NCBI GenBank assembly: GCA_964606085.1
Contig: CAZSFD010000043.1
Coordinates: forward strand, 1 to 44,167
Length of the DNA stretch: 44,167 nucleotides
Reading direction: 5' to 3'
Origin: CAIQJJ01 sp964606085
Lineage (GTDB): Bacteria > Chloroflexota > Anaerolineae > Anaerolineales > UBA4823
Shown here: piece by piece, positions 1 through 7,449 of the stretch
How positions within the stretch are numbered: the stretch's first letter is position 1
Layout: every line of letters starts with the position of its first letter
Notes under the pieces: generated by a model
Told to the model about the DNA's origin: nothing
Databases searched by the model: none
What the model saw: only the letters and a program-made list of their open reading frames with translations
Position numbers and translations under genes: made by a program

Positions 1-96
1 CGTTTCGACGCTTTGTTCTCGCCAAACCCCTCCCCCAACGGGTAAATACGCCCGTTCATCAACGCCGGGCAATGGCGACATCCATTAGCCGGCATT

Positions 97-270
97 TTAT
101 TCTCTCAGGCTTGTAATCACCTGTCCAATAAGGCCAAAATCATCGTCAAAACTCCCAAAAAGATGCTGGGAATCGCCAGACCTTGTGCGCCACTGACCAG
201 ATGGCAGTGCATAGGTGTAATCCTGGGCTGGACTCATTACCCGATTGCCATTAAAATCATTCCAGCACGT
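97..270 (-). pseudogene. C-terminal remnant of an unrecognised minus-strand gene
   Basis: The minus strand is open for 57 codons and ends at a TAA at 97-99. The translation has protein-like composition and contains the short phrase NDFNGNRV, reminiscent of RHS/YD-type repeats, followed by a polar tail. The upstream side is closed by an in-frame TGA at 271-273. The only internal ATG (235-237) would leave 46 codons, and no ribosome binding site is evident. I read it as the tail of a decayed larger protein, not a functional gene. The RHS resemblance is weak, so the identity is uncertain. Confidence 0.3.
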
Positions 271-285
271 TCAATAAATTATTCT

Positions 286-425
286 GCAAGGTGACCCGAT
301 TGCCCGGATGTCAGGGCTTAAAAGGTGTAAGCTGGTGGCCTGTCTTCGACAGGGAGTCCAGCGCTGTGCCGCAACTGTAACTGGTGAACCGAACGGTTCA
401 CCAGAAGCCAGGATGCCTGCCTTGC
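286..425 (+). promoter_or_regulatory. Cobalamin (B12) riboswitch aptamer upstream of cobO
   Basis: A closing P1 stem is formed by GCAAGG (286-291) and CCTTGC (420-425). Between them lie the conserved landmarks of the cobalamin riboswitch: the CCGGATGTCAGGG region, the GCCGCAACTGT core near 368-378, a perfect hairpin CTGGTGAACC/GGTTCACCAG (381-404), and the B12 box GCCAGGATGCCTGCC (about 408-422). Most of it is near-identical to the reverse-strand element at 12267-12398. It precedes cobO by about 155 nt and is followed by an intrinsic terminator, so it probably represses cobO transcription when adenosylcobalamin is abundant. Confidence 0.93.
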
Positions 426-504
426 GTTTTTCTTCGTTTGCCCTTCTCGAGCAAGGAGGCAGCCTGTTCGGTAGCTTTGGTCTTCCGAATAGACCGGCTT
501 TTCG

Positions 505-537
505 CGCTCAATCCAAACGGGTTGAGCGTTTTTGTTT
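505..537 (+). terminator. Riboswitch-controlled intrinsic terminator (attenuator) before cobO
   Basis: Ten-base-pair stem CGCTCAATCC (505-514) with GGGTTGAGCG (519-528), including one G-T pair, loop AAAC, followed by a T-rich run TTTTTGTTT. It lies between the B12 aptamer and the cobO start codon. The matching leader of cobT carries a homologous terminator. The segment between aptamer and terminator repeats GCAAGG (451-456), which could displace the P1 5' strand and pair with 420-425. Confidence 0.85.
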
Positions 538-580
538 AAGCCTCTTGCTCGAACGCATCCCAATTTTTCAAGAGGCCGTT

Positions 581-1162
581 ATGAAAGCCATCCGCCCTGT
601 CAATGATTCCACGCAAACAAGTTACAAAACTCCCAACAGCACGCAACTCGGACTTCTGATTGTCAACACCGGCGACGGCAAAGGCAAATCTACCGCCGCC
701 TTTGGCACGCTGCTGCGCGCCTGGGGGCGTGGGCTGCGCGTATGCGTGATCCAGTTCATCAAAGCCGAGACCGGCAAATGGGGCGAAATCAGGGCCGCCG
801 AGAAACTCGGCATCGAATGGCACGCCGGCGGTGACGGTTTCACCTGGCGCTCCAAAGACATAAACGAAACCATCGCCCGCGCCCGCCACGGCTGGAAACT
901 GGCGCAGGAAAAAATTGCCAGCGGCGGATACGACCTGATCCTGTTGGACGAATTTACCTACCCCCTCCAATACGGCTGGCTCGACCTGGCCGAAGTGCTG
1001 GCCTGGCTGCAAACCCACCGCCCGCCGGCGCTGCATCTCATCATCACCGGGCGCGACGCCCCCGCCGACCTGATGGCATACGCCGACCTGGTGACGGAGA
1101 TGAACGCCATCAAGCACCCCTACCAGCAGGGCATCCAGGGCCAGCCGGGGATCGAATTTTAG
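581..1162 (+). CDS. cobO: Cob(I)alamin adenosyltransferase (corrinoid adenosyltransferase, CobO/BtuR type)
   Basis: CobO transfers the 5'-deoxyadenosyl group of ATP to reduced cob(I)alamin or cobinamide in the cytoplasm, producing the coenzyme form needed for salvage and for the B12 riboswitch ligand. The 193-residue product has the unusual P-loop of the family, GDGKGKST (31-38), then the DLILLDEF segment and the C-terminal HPYQQGIQGQPGIEF tail typical of CobA/CobO/BtuR. The open frame extends upstream through the riboswitch, but the leader elements, the terminator and family length place the start at the ATG at 581, with AAGAGG upstream as a weak binding site. The gene stands alone but shares its leader type with the cobT operon. 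Confidence 0.93.
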   Translation: MKAIRPVNDSTQTSYKTPNSTQLGLLIVNTGDGKGKSTAAFGTLLRAWGRGLRVCVIQFIKAETGKWGEIRAAEKLGIEWHAGGDGFTWRSKDINETIARARHGWKLAQEKIASGGYDLILLDEFTYPLQYGWLDLAEVLAWLQTHRPPALHLIITGRDAPADLMAYADLVTEMNAIKHPYQQGIQGQPGIEF

Positions 1163-1317
1163 CCATATTGGGGAGTGAGTGAAGCGCTACTGCCGTCGCT
1201 GCCCGCCCCCATATAACTGTTGATGGGATGAAAACTCAACCCGCGAACCGGCGCGGTGTAGCCGTTCAGGGTGCGCTGGATTGTGCGCTTGTCCACAGCC
1301 CAGGCATGCACGCTGCT
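1159..1317 (-). pseudogene. WD40-repeat gene fragment
   Basis: The minus strand encodes about 52 residues resembling one WD40 repeat: a V-x-A-W strand, then RTLNGYTAPVRGLSFHP and GAGSDGS, matching the usual 'irtL.GHt.pV..v.fsPdg...asGSdDgt' pattern. It ends at a TAA (1159-1161) overlapping the cobO stop codon. No start or second repeat is visible, and its upstream end runs into the last codons of the 1328-3352 gene in another frame. It is best explained as the residue of a WD40 gene lost by deletion. Confidence 0.5.
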
Positions 1318-1327
1318 ATGTACTCTG

Positions 1328-3352
1328 TCATTCGTTGGGCGTACCCGTGGCAAGCGGCTCAGCGAAAGTGTCATATTTTATCCAATAGTAGTTGAAACGA
1401 TCCCCCTTGGCGATGAGGGTGGGAATCTCACCCAGGGCTTGAACATAAAGCCCTCGATCACTGCCGCTGGCGGTAAAGTAGGCCAGAGTTCGCTCATTCA
1501 CCCATCGGACACTCTCATCAATGATGCGATCTATTTTCTGGTCGCCAAGTTTCTGCTCTTGTCCATCTGAATCCACAACCGACTCTTCTTGTCCTACGAT
1601 TTGGATCACACAACGACTGGAATCGGGCGACCATCTACCGAGCGATGATCCCAATCCCCACCATGCCACCTTTTTCTTCTGCCCATCGGCAATATTCAAC
1701 CAGTACAGCCCGTCCTGGCCGGTAAAAAGGAGCTTCTGCCCATCTGGCGACATGGAGGCATACTGCCAGCGATATTCCCCCGGATCAAGCGCGCCGAGAT
1801 AGCGATCTTCCTGGCTGGTCAGATCCAATTGATGCAGGCCATCCGCGCCGTAATAGAACATCCAGCGGCCATCCGGGGTGAATTGCGGATACGGGCGGTT
1901 CTCGCCTTCGTAAGAACTGGGGATTGTGGCGAGCTGTTCGGTGGTTCCATCGGTTGAGATGTGATACACCTCATATTCTTGCTGCTGGTTTGTGGATTGC
2001 TCGGAGAGTTTAACGCTCAGGATATAGGCGCTGTCGCGCTGCCAGGCGGCCTCTGGAATGTAGAAAGCATCGCTGTTGGGCAAGCCGGTGGCTTCATAGC
2101 TCAAAATGCTATCGAACACCTGGCCTGTTGCGAGGTTGACCAGGCTGATGCTGCCTGGCCCAACGGCAGCCACAAACCGCCGATCAGGCGAGAACACCGA
2201 AACATACCTGCCCCGCCGGTCTTCCACCACCGGGATGTTGGTCGTACTTCCACTTTCGGTATTCACCACCACATAACCGGCAATCGGCCCCATAAAATCT
2301 TGGCGTTGAAGCTCCATCACCAGGTTATTCGTCCCCGGCTGCCAGGAAATTTCGATGAGATTGTATCGAAAACCATTCTTATCCGGTGGTGGTGACTCGA
2401 CCATCAGGCGCGGCGGCGCATCCGGGGCGACCATGCTGTAGATTTTCGAGATACCGGTGGAACTATCTACCAGATGATAGAACAACCGCTCTCCATCTGG
2501 CGACAGGAATACGTCTGATACCGTATTGCCGTCTTTGACCTCGTAGGCGAGTGCGGGTTCAGCGGGCGGCTGAACCACATAGATTTTGGGCGCAAGGCCT
2601 TGATCGGGGTCTTGAACCACGTAGGCAATTTTGACCGAGTTGGCCCCCTGGGGTACACTGCTCGAAACAACGGTCGCTGAAGGCGATGGGCTTATCGTTG
2701 CCGTGGGGCTGGCGGTTCTTGTGGCGCTGGCAGAGCGAGTGGGCGTGGGGGTTGACGATGGCGGCAGCGTCGGCAAGGCCAGGCGTGGGGTGCTGCTGGC
2801 AAGCGATATCGCCGCAGTGCTTTGAGTGTGCAAGGCGGAGGCAGTGGCCTGAGCCAGTTGGGCTTGCGCGTTGGGCCGGGTTAGCGTCAACACGAGCCAG
2901 GCTCCACCCACGACCAGCGCCAATAAAATGATCGAGCCAATCAAGGCCAGTTCGAGTTTCGAGCGGGGTGTTTTTTGGGGAAGCGCGGCGGCGGGGGGAT
3001 GGGATGACACAGGCGGCGGTAGCGGTTTCTGCGCCGGTACCGGTAGATGTGGCGGTTCCGCAGCCGGGGACGGGGGCGGCTCAACAGGCGGGTTGGATGG
3101 GCGGGCTGCACTTTGGCTGGCGCGCAGGCGTTCCAATCCTTTGCGGGCGTTCTGGCTTTCCGGGAAGATCGTCAGGCACTTTTCCAGGATGCGGATACGC
3201 TGTTCGTCACTATCCAGGGCGGCTGCCAGCCACAACCAGGCGTCTTCCTGCTGCGGATCGGCCTGGAGTGTTTGCATCAATAGCTGCCGGGCCTGCGCCT
3301 TTTGGCCAGATTTGATCAACAAAATCGCTTGCTGAACGATTTGTGATGCCAT
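1328..3352 (-). CDS. Membrane-anchored TPR / beta-propeller (TolB/WD40-like) protein
   Basis: A 674-residue protein of unknown specific role. Residues 1-80 form TPR-like helices (repeated ALL..G....AR..L); 81-130 is a Pro-rich linker; 133-158 is a single hydrophobic membrane span; about 165-235 is Ser/Thr/Pro-rich; and about 240-660 contains recurring blade motifs such as SPDGERLFY, SPDRRFVAA, TPDGRWMFY and SPDGQKLLF, typical of TolB/WD40-like propellers. With no signal peptide, the TPR part is probably cytoplasmic and the propeller outside. The ATG at 3352 follows GGAGGG at good spacing. Such proteins are common in Chloroflexota, but no substrate or partner can be named. Confidence 0.75.
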   Translation of the reverse strand: MASQIVQQAILLIKSGQKAQARQLLMQTLQADPQQEDAWLWLAAALDSDEQRIRILEKCLTIFPESQNARKGLERLRASQSAARPSNPPVEPPPSPAAEPPHLPVPAQKPLPPPVSSHPPAAALPQKTPRSKLELALIGSIILLALVVGGAWLVLTLTRPNAQAQLAQATASALHTQSTAAISLASSTPRLALPTLPPSSTPTPTRSASATRTASPTATISPSPSATVVSSSVPQGANSVKIAYVVQDPDQGLAPKIYVVQPPAEPALAYEVKDGNTVSDVFLSPDGERLFYHLVDSSTGISKIYSMVAPDAPPRLMVESPPPDKNGFRYNLIEISWQPGTNNLVMELQRQDFMGPIAGYVVVNTESGSTTNIPVVEDRRGRYVSVFSPDRRFVAAVGPGSISLVNLATGQVFDSILSYEATGLPNSDAFYIPEAAWQRDSAYILSVKLSEQSTNQQQEYEVYHISTDGTTEQLATIPSSYEGENRPYPQFTPDGRWMFYYGADGLHQLDLTSQEDRYLGALDPGEYRWQYASMSPDGQKLLFTGQDGLYWLNIADGQKKKVAWWGLGSSLGRWSPDSSRCVIQIVGQEESVVDSDGQEQKLGDQKIDRIIDESVRWVNERTLAYFTASGSDRGLYVQALGEIPTLIAKGDRFNYYWIKYDTFAEPLATGTPNE

Positions 3353-3394
3353 AGTTCCCTCCGCTATTCAAAAGCAAACCTATCGAGTGATTGT

Positions 3395-6235
3395 TTACGC
3401 ACCCGACTGCCGGGCGGCGCGTTCCAAATTGAGCGCCAGCAGCTTTTCGAGAATTTGCTCATCGCTCAGGTCGGCGGGCCAGCCGTAGGCGGCAAAGACG
3501 GCGGCATCCAGCTTCTTGTGGGCCAGGTCGAGCCAGGTGGGGCGGGCGTTGTAGAGGTTGGTGAGGGTGCGCTTTTTGCGGTCGGCCTCGCCCAGGCCCT
3601 CGGCGTTCAGCCAGCGGTCGCGCATCTCGACCAGTTCTTTGGCGGCGGCGGCGATGGCCTGGAGTTTGGCGGCTTCCGATGCTGAGACTTCCGAAGTTTT
3701 CAAAACTTCGGAAGTCTGAGGCCCGGTGGGTTCCTGGCCCGGCGGCCAGGGGAAGGGGAAGGTTTCAAAGGTGGACGTGGGGATGTATGTCGGGTCGTTC
3801 CCAACACCATGTTTTGTGCCAGTTTCCAAATACCAAACAACGTGTACTCGCGATTGCAAAACGCCAAAGAAATAATCGTCTTCTCTGGCAAAGAAAATTA
3901 GACGTACATCTGGCAGATATTTCTTTTCAACAAAGACAAAAATCGGATGCCTTGAAACCCGAAGAGTAGCAATGTATCTTGTTTTGAGCTTCTCTCTCGC
4001 TTCTCTCATAGTAATACCCGGCCCGCGATGAATCCACCATTTTTCGCGCAATCGCTCGATTCGGTTTTGCATCCGTTCGGGTTTTACATACTGTTCAAGG
4101 TAATGAAAGGGTGCTTCATATTGCGAAGCATTTTCTAGGCTCATATCTATCCCAAAGTCAATAATCCATAAATTTCGGTTTTCGTGAACAACGTCCACAC
4201 CGCTCATCCACGGCACGATCACATCCGAATTTGGTCTGCCGTTGACATTCAAAGGCATTGCCAGAAACTTTTTGGCAGCTTCTTCTGAAATCTCGAAAGC
4301 GCCGCCTTTTTCGTCTGTTCTTGGGCAAAGCCCAGCATTTTCAGCAAGCGGCAAGGCTTTAGTCGTATCTGCGGCACTGGTCAAATTGGAATGGATGGTG
4401 CTGACCGGTTTGCCATCGAGACAAATATTCTTCTCGCTGCCCTGATCGAAACAAACCATCGAAACGCGCACTGCTGCCCCTTCCAATACCCATTCGCGGT
4501 CGCTCCAGGCCATAAAAATTTGTCCATTGCTCAAAATCTGATCCAATACAATCCGATTTTGCCCGCTACGAATATTTTGAGTAGATAAAAGTCCTGCGCG
4601 TTTCAAAAAACCATTGGCAATCTGCCGCCATGATTTTGCAAACCAGTAACACACAAAATCGGCTTGATGAGGCACTTTGCCTTCATACAATTCAAATAAG
4701 CGATCAACGTAAGTATCGCCTAATTCTTTGCGCAGCCACTTTCCGCCCAAAAACGGCGGGTTGCCGACAATTACATCGGCAACGGGCCATTCTGGCTCAA
4801 AGGGTTTGCCGTCCGCGTCAAAGGCCAGGATGGCATCCCGGTGCTGGATGTTATCCATCGCCTTCAAGATCGGCTCCTGGGGCAGGCCGTAGCCGTTGTT
4901 CAGCATCCACTGAATGTGGCCGATCCAGATCGTCACCTGGGCCAGCTCGTGGGCGTATTCGTTGACCTCGATGCCGTACAACTGCGCCGGTGAAACCGTG
5001 ATGAAGAAACGCCCCGCCCCCATTTCATCGGAGAAGTTGATCACCTCGTTCTGCAAATCCAGCAGCAGTTGCAAGGCCACATACAGGAAGTTCCCGCTGC
5101 CGCAGGCCGCATCCAGCACACGCGTGGCGGCAATTTTGTCGGCGAAGGCGCGCAGCCGGAGGCCGATTTTTTGGGCGGCGGCGGCGCGTTTTTTCTCGCT
5201 TTCGGCCTGGGCTTCTTCCTTCACCTTTCTCATTTCCGCTTGCAGGGCCGCCCATTCGCGGCGCAGGGGGGCCATCAGCACCGGCTCCACAATCAGCAAA
5301 ATGTCGGCGCGGCTGGTGTAGTGCGCCCCCAACTGGCTGCGCTTGGCCGGGTCGAGGCCGCGCTCGAACAACGTGCCGAAAATCGAAGGTTCAATCGCGC
5401 CCCAATCCAGCGCGTCAATCTGGGCGATGACGTCCATGGCGTCGCTGTCGAGTTGCAGCACCTGGTCGTCGTTGAATAAACCGCCGTTGAAGTGCAAAAT
5501 CCGCTCGGCGCCAAAATAGCCGCCGTCTTTCATCGCCGCGAACAACTGGCGCAGCACACCGGCGAAATCCCTGGAATTATGGCGGGTCTGGTCGAGCAGG
5601 CGCGGGAACAGCTTTTCGGGCAGCAGGCCAATATCTTCGGCAAACAGGCAGAACAGCAGGCGGATCAGGAAGTGGGCCACCTGCTGCGGCTCTTCGCCGT
5701 ACTTGCGCAGGATGCCGGCCAGCCGGGCGAACTGGCGCGCCGCTTCCTCGGTAACGGCGGCCACCGTCTCACGCGGTTTCAGTTCATCGGGGTTAAAAAA
5801 GACCGCCCGCAGCACTTTGAGCGCTTCGGGCTTGAGCAGGTCATCCAGGCCCAGGCGGATCGTGCGGGTGGGCAGGTTGGTGTAATTGGTGCGCAGGACG
5901 ATCTGGTTGATGTCTGAAACCACCAGCACAGGCGGGTTTTGCAGGGCGTCGCGGTAGAGCAGCAGTTGGGCGTAGGCTTTGTCGAGATCGTGATCTTTGC
6001 CCTTGTATTCCCAACCGAAATAGCCCAGCTTGGCTACATCGGCCCAGCCCTGGCCGCCGCTGGTCTTGTTAGCGCCCATCTCGAACGCAAAGCGCGTGCC
6101 GGTCGGGTCGCCTTCCAGCGGCGTGGGGTGGCCGATCAGGTGGCACAGGTCAATGAAGTGTTCCTGGTAAATCTGGCGCTCGCGGGCGCTGACGCGCTTC
6201 CATTTGGCGACGAAATCGTGGGGCGAAAGGCTCAT
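3395..6235 (-). CDS. MmeI-like type IIL/IIG restriction-modification enzyme (fused nuclease and N6-adenine methyltransferase)
   Basis: A 946-residue single-chain restriction-modification enzyme of MmeI type (MmeI itself is about 919 residues). The N-terminal nuclease site matches MmeI spacing: D66, nine residues, then E76-Y-K78 in WEYKGK. A helical spacer follows (about 155-300). The adenine methyltransferase has GAHYTS (303-308), SAM motif I DAACGSGNF (375-383) and catalytic NPPF (492-495). Residues about 620-840 are the target-recognition region, and 860-946 the C-terminal helical domain. The enzyme would methylate one strand of its site and cut at a distance if unmodified. All visible catalytic residues are intact. 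The recognition part (about 3780-4740) is clearly AT-richer than the rest. A perfect palindrome is built into the C-terminal linker. No partner gene is needed. Confidence 0.85.
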   Translation of the reverse strand: MSLSPHDFVAKWKRVSARERQIYQEHFIDLCHLIGHPTPLEGDPTGTRFAFEMGANKTSGGQGWADVAKLGYFGWEYKGKDHDLDKAYAQLLLYRDALQNPPVLVVSDINQIVLRTNYTNLPTRTIRLGLDDLLKPEALKVLRAVFFNPDELKPRETVAAVTEEAARQFARLAGILRKYGEEPQQVAHFLIRLLFCLFAEDIGLLPEKLFPRLLDQTRHNSRDFAGVLRQLFAAMKDGGYFGAERILHFNGGLFNDDQVLQLDSDAMDVIAQIDALDWGAIEPSIFGTLFERGLDPAKRSQLGAHYTSRADILLIVEPVLMAPLRREWAALQAEMRKVKEEAQAESEKKRAAAAQKIGLRLRAFADKIAATRVLDAACGSGNFLYVALQLLLDLQNEVINFSDEMGAGRFFITVSPAQLYGIEVNEYAHELAQVTIWIGHIQWMLNNGYGLPQEPILKAMDNIQHRDAILAFDADGKPFEPEWPVADVIVGNPPFLGGKWLRKELGDTYVDRLFELYEGKVPHQADFVCYWFAKSWRQIANGFLKRAGLLSTQNIRSGQNRIVLDQILSNGQIFMAWSDREWVLEGAAVRVSMVCFDQGSEKNICLDGKPVSTIHSNLTSAADTTKALPLAENAGLCPRTDEKGGAFEISEEAAKKFLAMPLNVNGRPNSDVIVPWMSGVDVVHENRNLWIIDFGIDMSLENASQYEAPFHYLEQYVKPERMQNRIERLREKWWIHRGPGITMREAREKLKTRYIATLRVSRHPIFVFVEKKYLPDVRLIFFAREDDYFFGVLQSRVHVVWYLETGTKHGVGNDPTYIPTSTFETFPFPWPPGQEPTGPQTSEVLKTSEVSASEAAKLQAIAAAAKELVEMRDRWLNAEGLGEADRKKRTLTNLYNARPTWLDLAHKKLDAAVFAAYGWPADLSDEQILEKLLALNLERAARQSGA
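3685..3717. repeat. Perfect 33-bp palindrome inside the methyltransferase gene
   Basis: Arms of 16 bp (AGACTTCCGAAGTTTT at 3685-3700 and its exact reverse complement at 3702-3717) around a single C. On the coding strand it encodes the duplicated peptide TSEV-LK-TSEV, in a linker between the recognition region and the C-terminal domain, without disturbing the frame. It looks like a short mobile palindrome tolerated as a linker. Confidence 0.8.
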
Positions 6236-6350
6236 GGCAAGTTCCCTGGCGGTGGTTGGGCAGATGGCTGGATATCCCCATTATAGCCTGCCTGCCCGGG
6301 ATTCACCGCCCAGGCGGTACGCGCAGGCTTCGGCAATCAAACACACCCCA

Positions 6351-6398
6351 TTGAAACAACCCCGGCAACGGAGAAATCCATGGCCAGGGTTGTTTCAA
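6351..6398. repeat. Intergenic inverted repeat downstream of doxX
   Basis: Exact 12-bp arms TTGAAACAACCC (6351-6362) and GGGTTGTTTCAA (6387-6398) separated by 24 bp. It lies between the 3' end of the DoxX gene and the start of the MmeI-like gene, both on the minus strand. There is no T-run, so it is not a classical terminator; it may stabilise the transcript end or be a REP-like element. Confidence 0.65.
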
Positions 6399-6416
6399 CC
6401 AGGCAATTGGCCTGAC

Positions 6417-6866
6417 TTACAGGTTTTTGCGCGCCGGACGCCAGGCCTGCCAGGCGCCGGTGGCCCATAAAGCCCAGGCCACCAGCACCGGCTGGAAGAA
6501 CAGGCGGATGAAGCGGGCCTGGTCGGTATCCAACCCAAAGGCGCTGATACCGTTGACATACTGCGAGATGTTGCCCGGAAAAATGGCGACGAAAAAGGCC
6601 GCCGTCACCCAACCGGTCAGCAGGCGGTATTTGCCGGGCATCACAATCAACGCCGCGCCGAGCAACAGTTCGACAATGCCCGACAGCACCACCACCAGGT
6701 CGCCATCCACGGGCAGCCAGGTGGGTATCTGCGCCAGGAACTCGACGCGGGCGATGGTCAGGTGGCTGTACCCGGCAAAAAGCAGGGTCGCACCCAGCCA
6801 GATGCGGAAAATGCTCGGAAGCAGGCTGGTTTTGGCAATTGCGGGGGCTGGATTCGGATGGGTCAT
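6417..6866 (-). CDS. DoxX/MauE-family membrane protein
   Basis: A 149-residue integral membrane protein with about four hydrophobic helices, starting FRIWLGATLLFAGYSHL, the usual DoxX first helix; the middle segment with VELLLGAALI also fits. DoxX and MauE proteins are small membrane subunits associated with thiol or quinone redox chemistry. The ATG lies one base after the TAA of the upstream peroxiredoxin-like gene, so the two are translationally coupled. That pairing resembles MauE/DoxX proteins serving as membrane electron donors for thioredoxin-fold partners; this role is inferred from context. Confidence 0.75.
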   Translation of the reverse strand: MTHPNPAPAIAKTSLLPSIFRIWLGATLLFAGYSHLTIARVEFLAQIPTWLPVDGDLVVVLSGIVELLLGAALIVMPGKYRLLTGWVTAAFFVAIFPGNISQYVNGISAFGLDTDQARFIRLFFQPVLVAWALWATGAWQAWRPARKNL

Positions 6867-6867
6867 T

Positions 6868-7350
6868 TTAGCTTGACGGAACCTCGGCGTTCAACTGGTC
6901 AGCCAGGGCCAGGATTTCCTCGTTGGCGGGAATATCCTGCATATCATGACCGTAATGGACAAAACGCGCCAGGCCGGCCCTGTCAATCAACACCTGGGCG
7001 GGCATACGCCCCAATTTGAACAGGTTGACTTCCTGGCCGTAGCGCTTCAACACGCTGGCCTTGGGGTCGGGCAGGCCAACAAACGGCAGGGATTCCTTCG
7101 CGAAGTAGGCGGCAAAGGCTTTAGCATCTTCAGGGCCGACCACGACGACTTCCACATTGCGAGCCACAAATTTGGGATAATCTTGACGCAACTGCGCCAT
7201 GTGCTTTTGGCAGAATGGTCAGGCAAAGGTGCGGTTGAACACCAGCAGCACGTTTTTCTGGCCGCGCAGGTCGATCAGTTGGAAGGGCTTGCCGTTGAAA
7301 TCGGGCAGGCTGAAATCGGGGGCGGTTTGGTTGAGGGATACGCGGGGCAT
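6868..7350 (-). CDS. Peroxiredoxin-like redoxin, probable selenoprotein with UGA-encoded Sec44 (UxxC)
   Basis: Reading from the ATG at 7350 (AGGAG upstream) gives 160 residues in one continuous frame interrupted only by a TGA at 7219-7221. The start, with APDFSLPDFNGKPFQLIDLRG, is a typical AhpC/TSA-redoxin N-terminus. It runs through VLLVFNRTFA, then codon 44 (TGA), then PFC47-QKHMAQLRQDYPKF and a normal redoxin C-terminus. Relatives carry Cys at residue 44 in a CPxC active site, so the stop falls exactly on the peroxidatic Cys while the second Cys is kept: a U-x-x-C motif. A stem-loop follows at SECIS distance. The frame is unchanged on both sides, so an indel error does not explain it. Alternatives are a point mutation (TGC to TGA) making a pseudogene, or initiation at the internal ATG 7200, which would remove the active site. 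Selenoprotein status is inferred; no sel genes lie in the window. Confidence 0.72.
7184..7199 (-). promoter_or_regulatory. Candidate bacterial SECIS stem-loop
   Basis: On the minus strand, TGGCGC (7199-7194) pairs with GCGTCA (7189-7184), with one G-T pair, closing an AGTT tetraloop. The loop starts 25 nt after the TGA codon and has G at its second position. This fits the loose bacterial SECIS rule of a small apical loop with a G in the first two positions, roughly 16-37 nt downstream of UGA. A weaker hairpin CCAT/ATGG also exists immediately after the UGA. No folding program was run. Confidence 0.45.
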
Positions 7351-7449
7351 AGGGAACTCCTGAAATTGAAACGATTGTTTCGGAATAAGTATTTTGTCAG
7401 GTTTTTCTAAACGAGGTTTAAGGTCAATCCGCCTGATAAAAATAGTTTT

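Noticed and set aside
308..580. Extended start of cobO through the riboswitch
   Set aside because: This DNA forms the aptamer and terminator, and the extension would exceed family length by about 90 residues.
7200..7221. Truncated redoxin starting at ATG 7200
   Set aside because: It would lack the first 50 residues and the active site, has no ribosome binding site, and the upstream frame is clearly the same protein.
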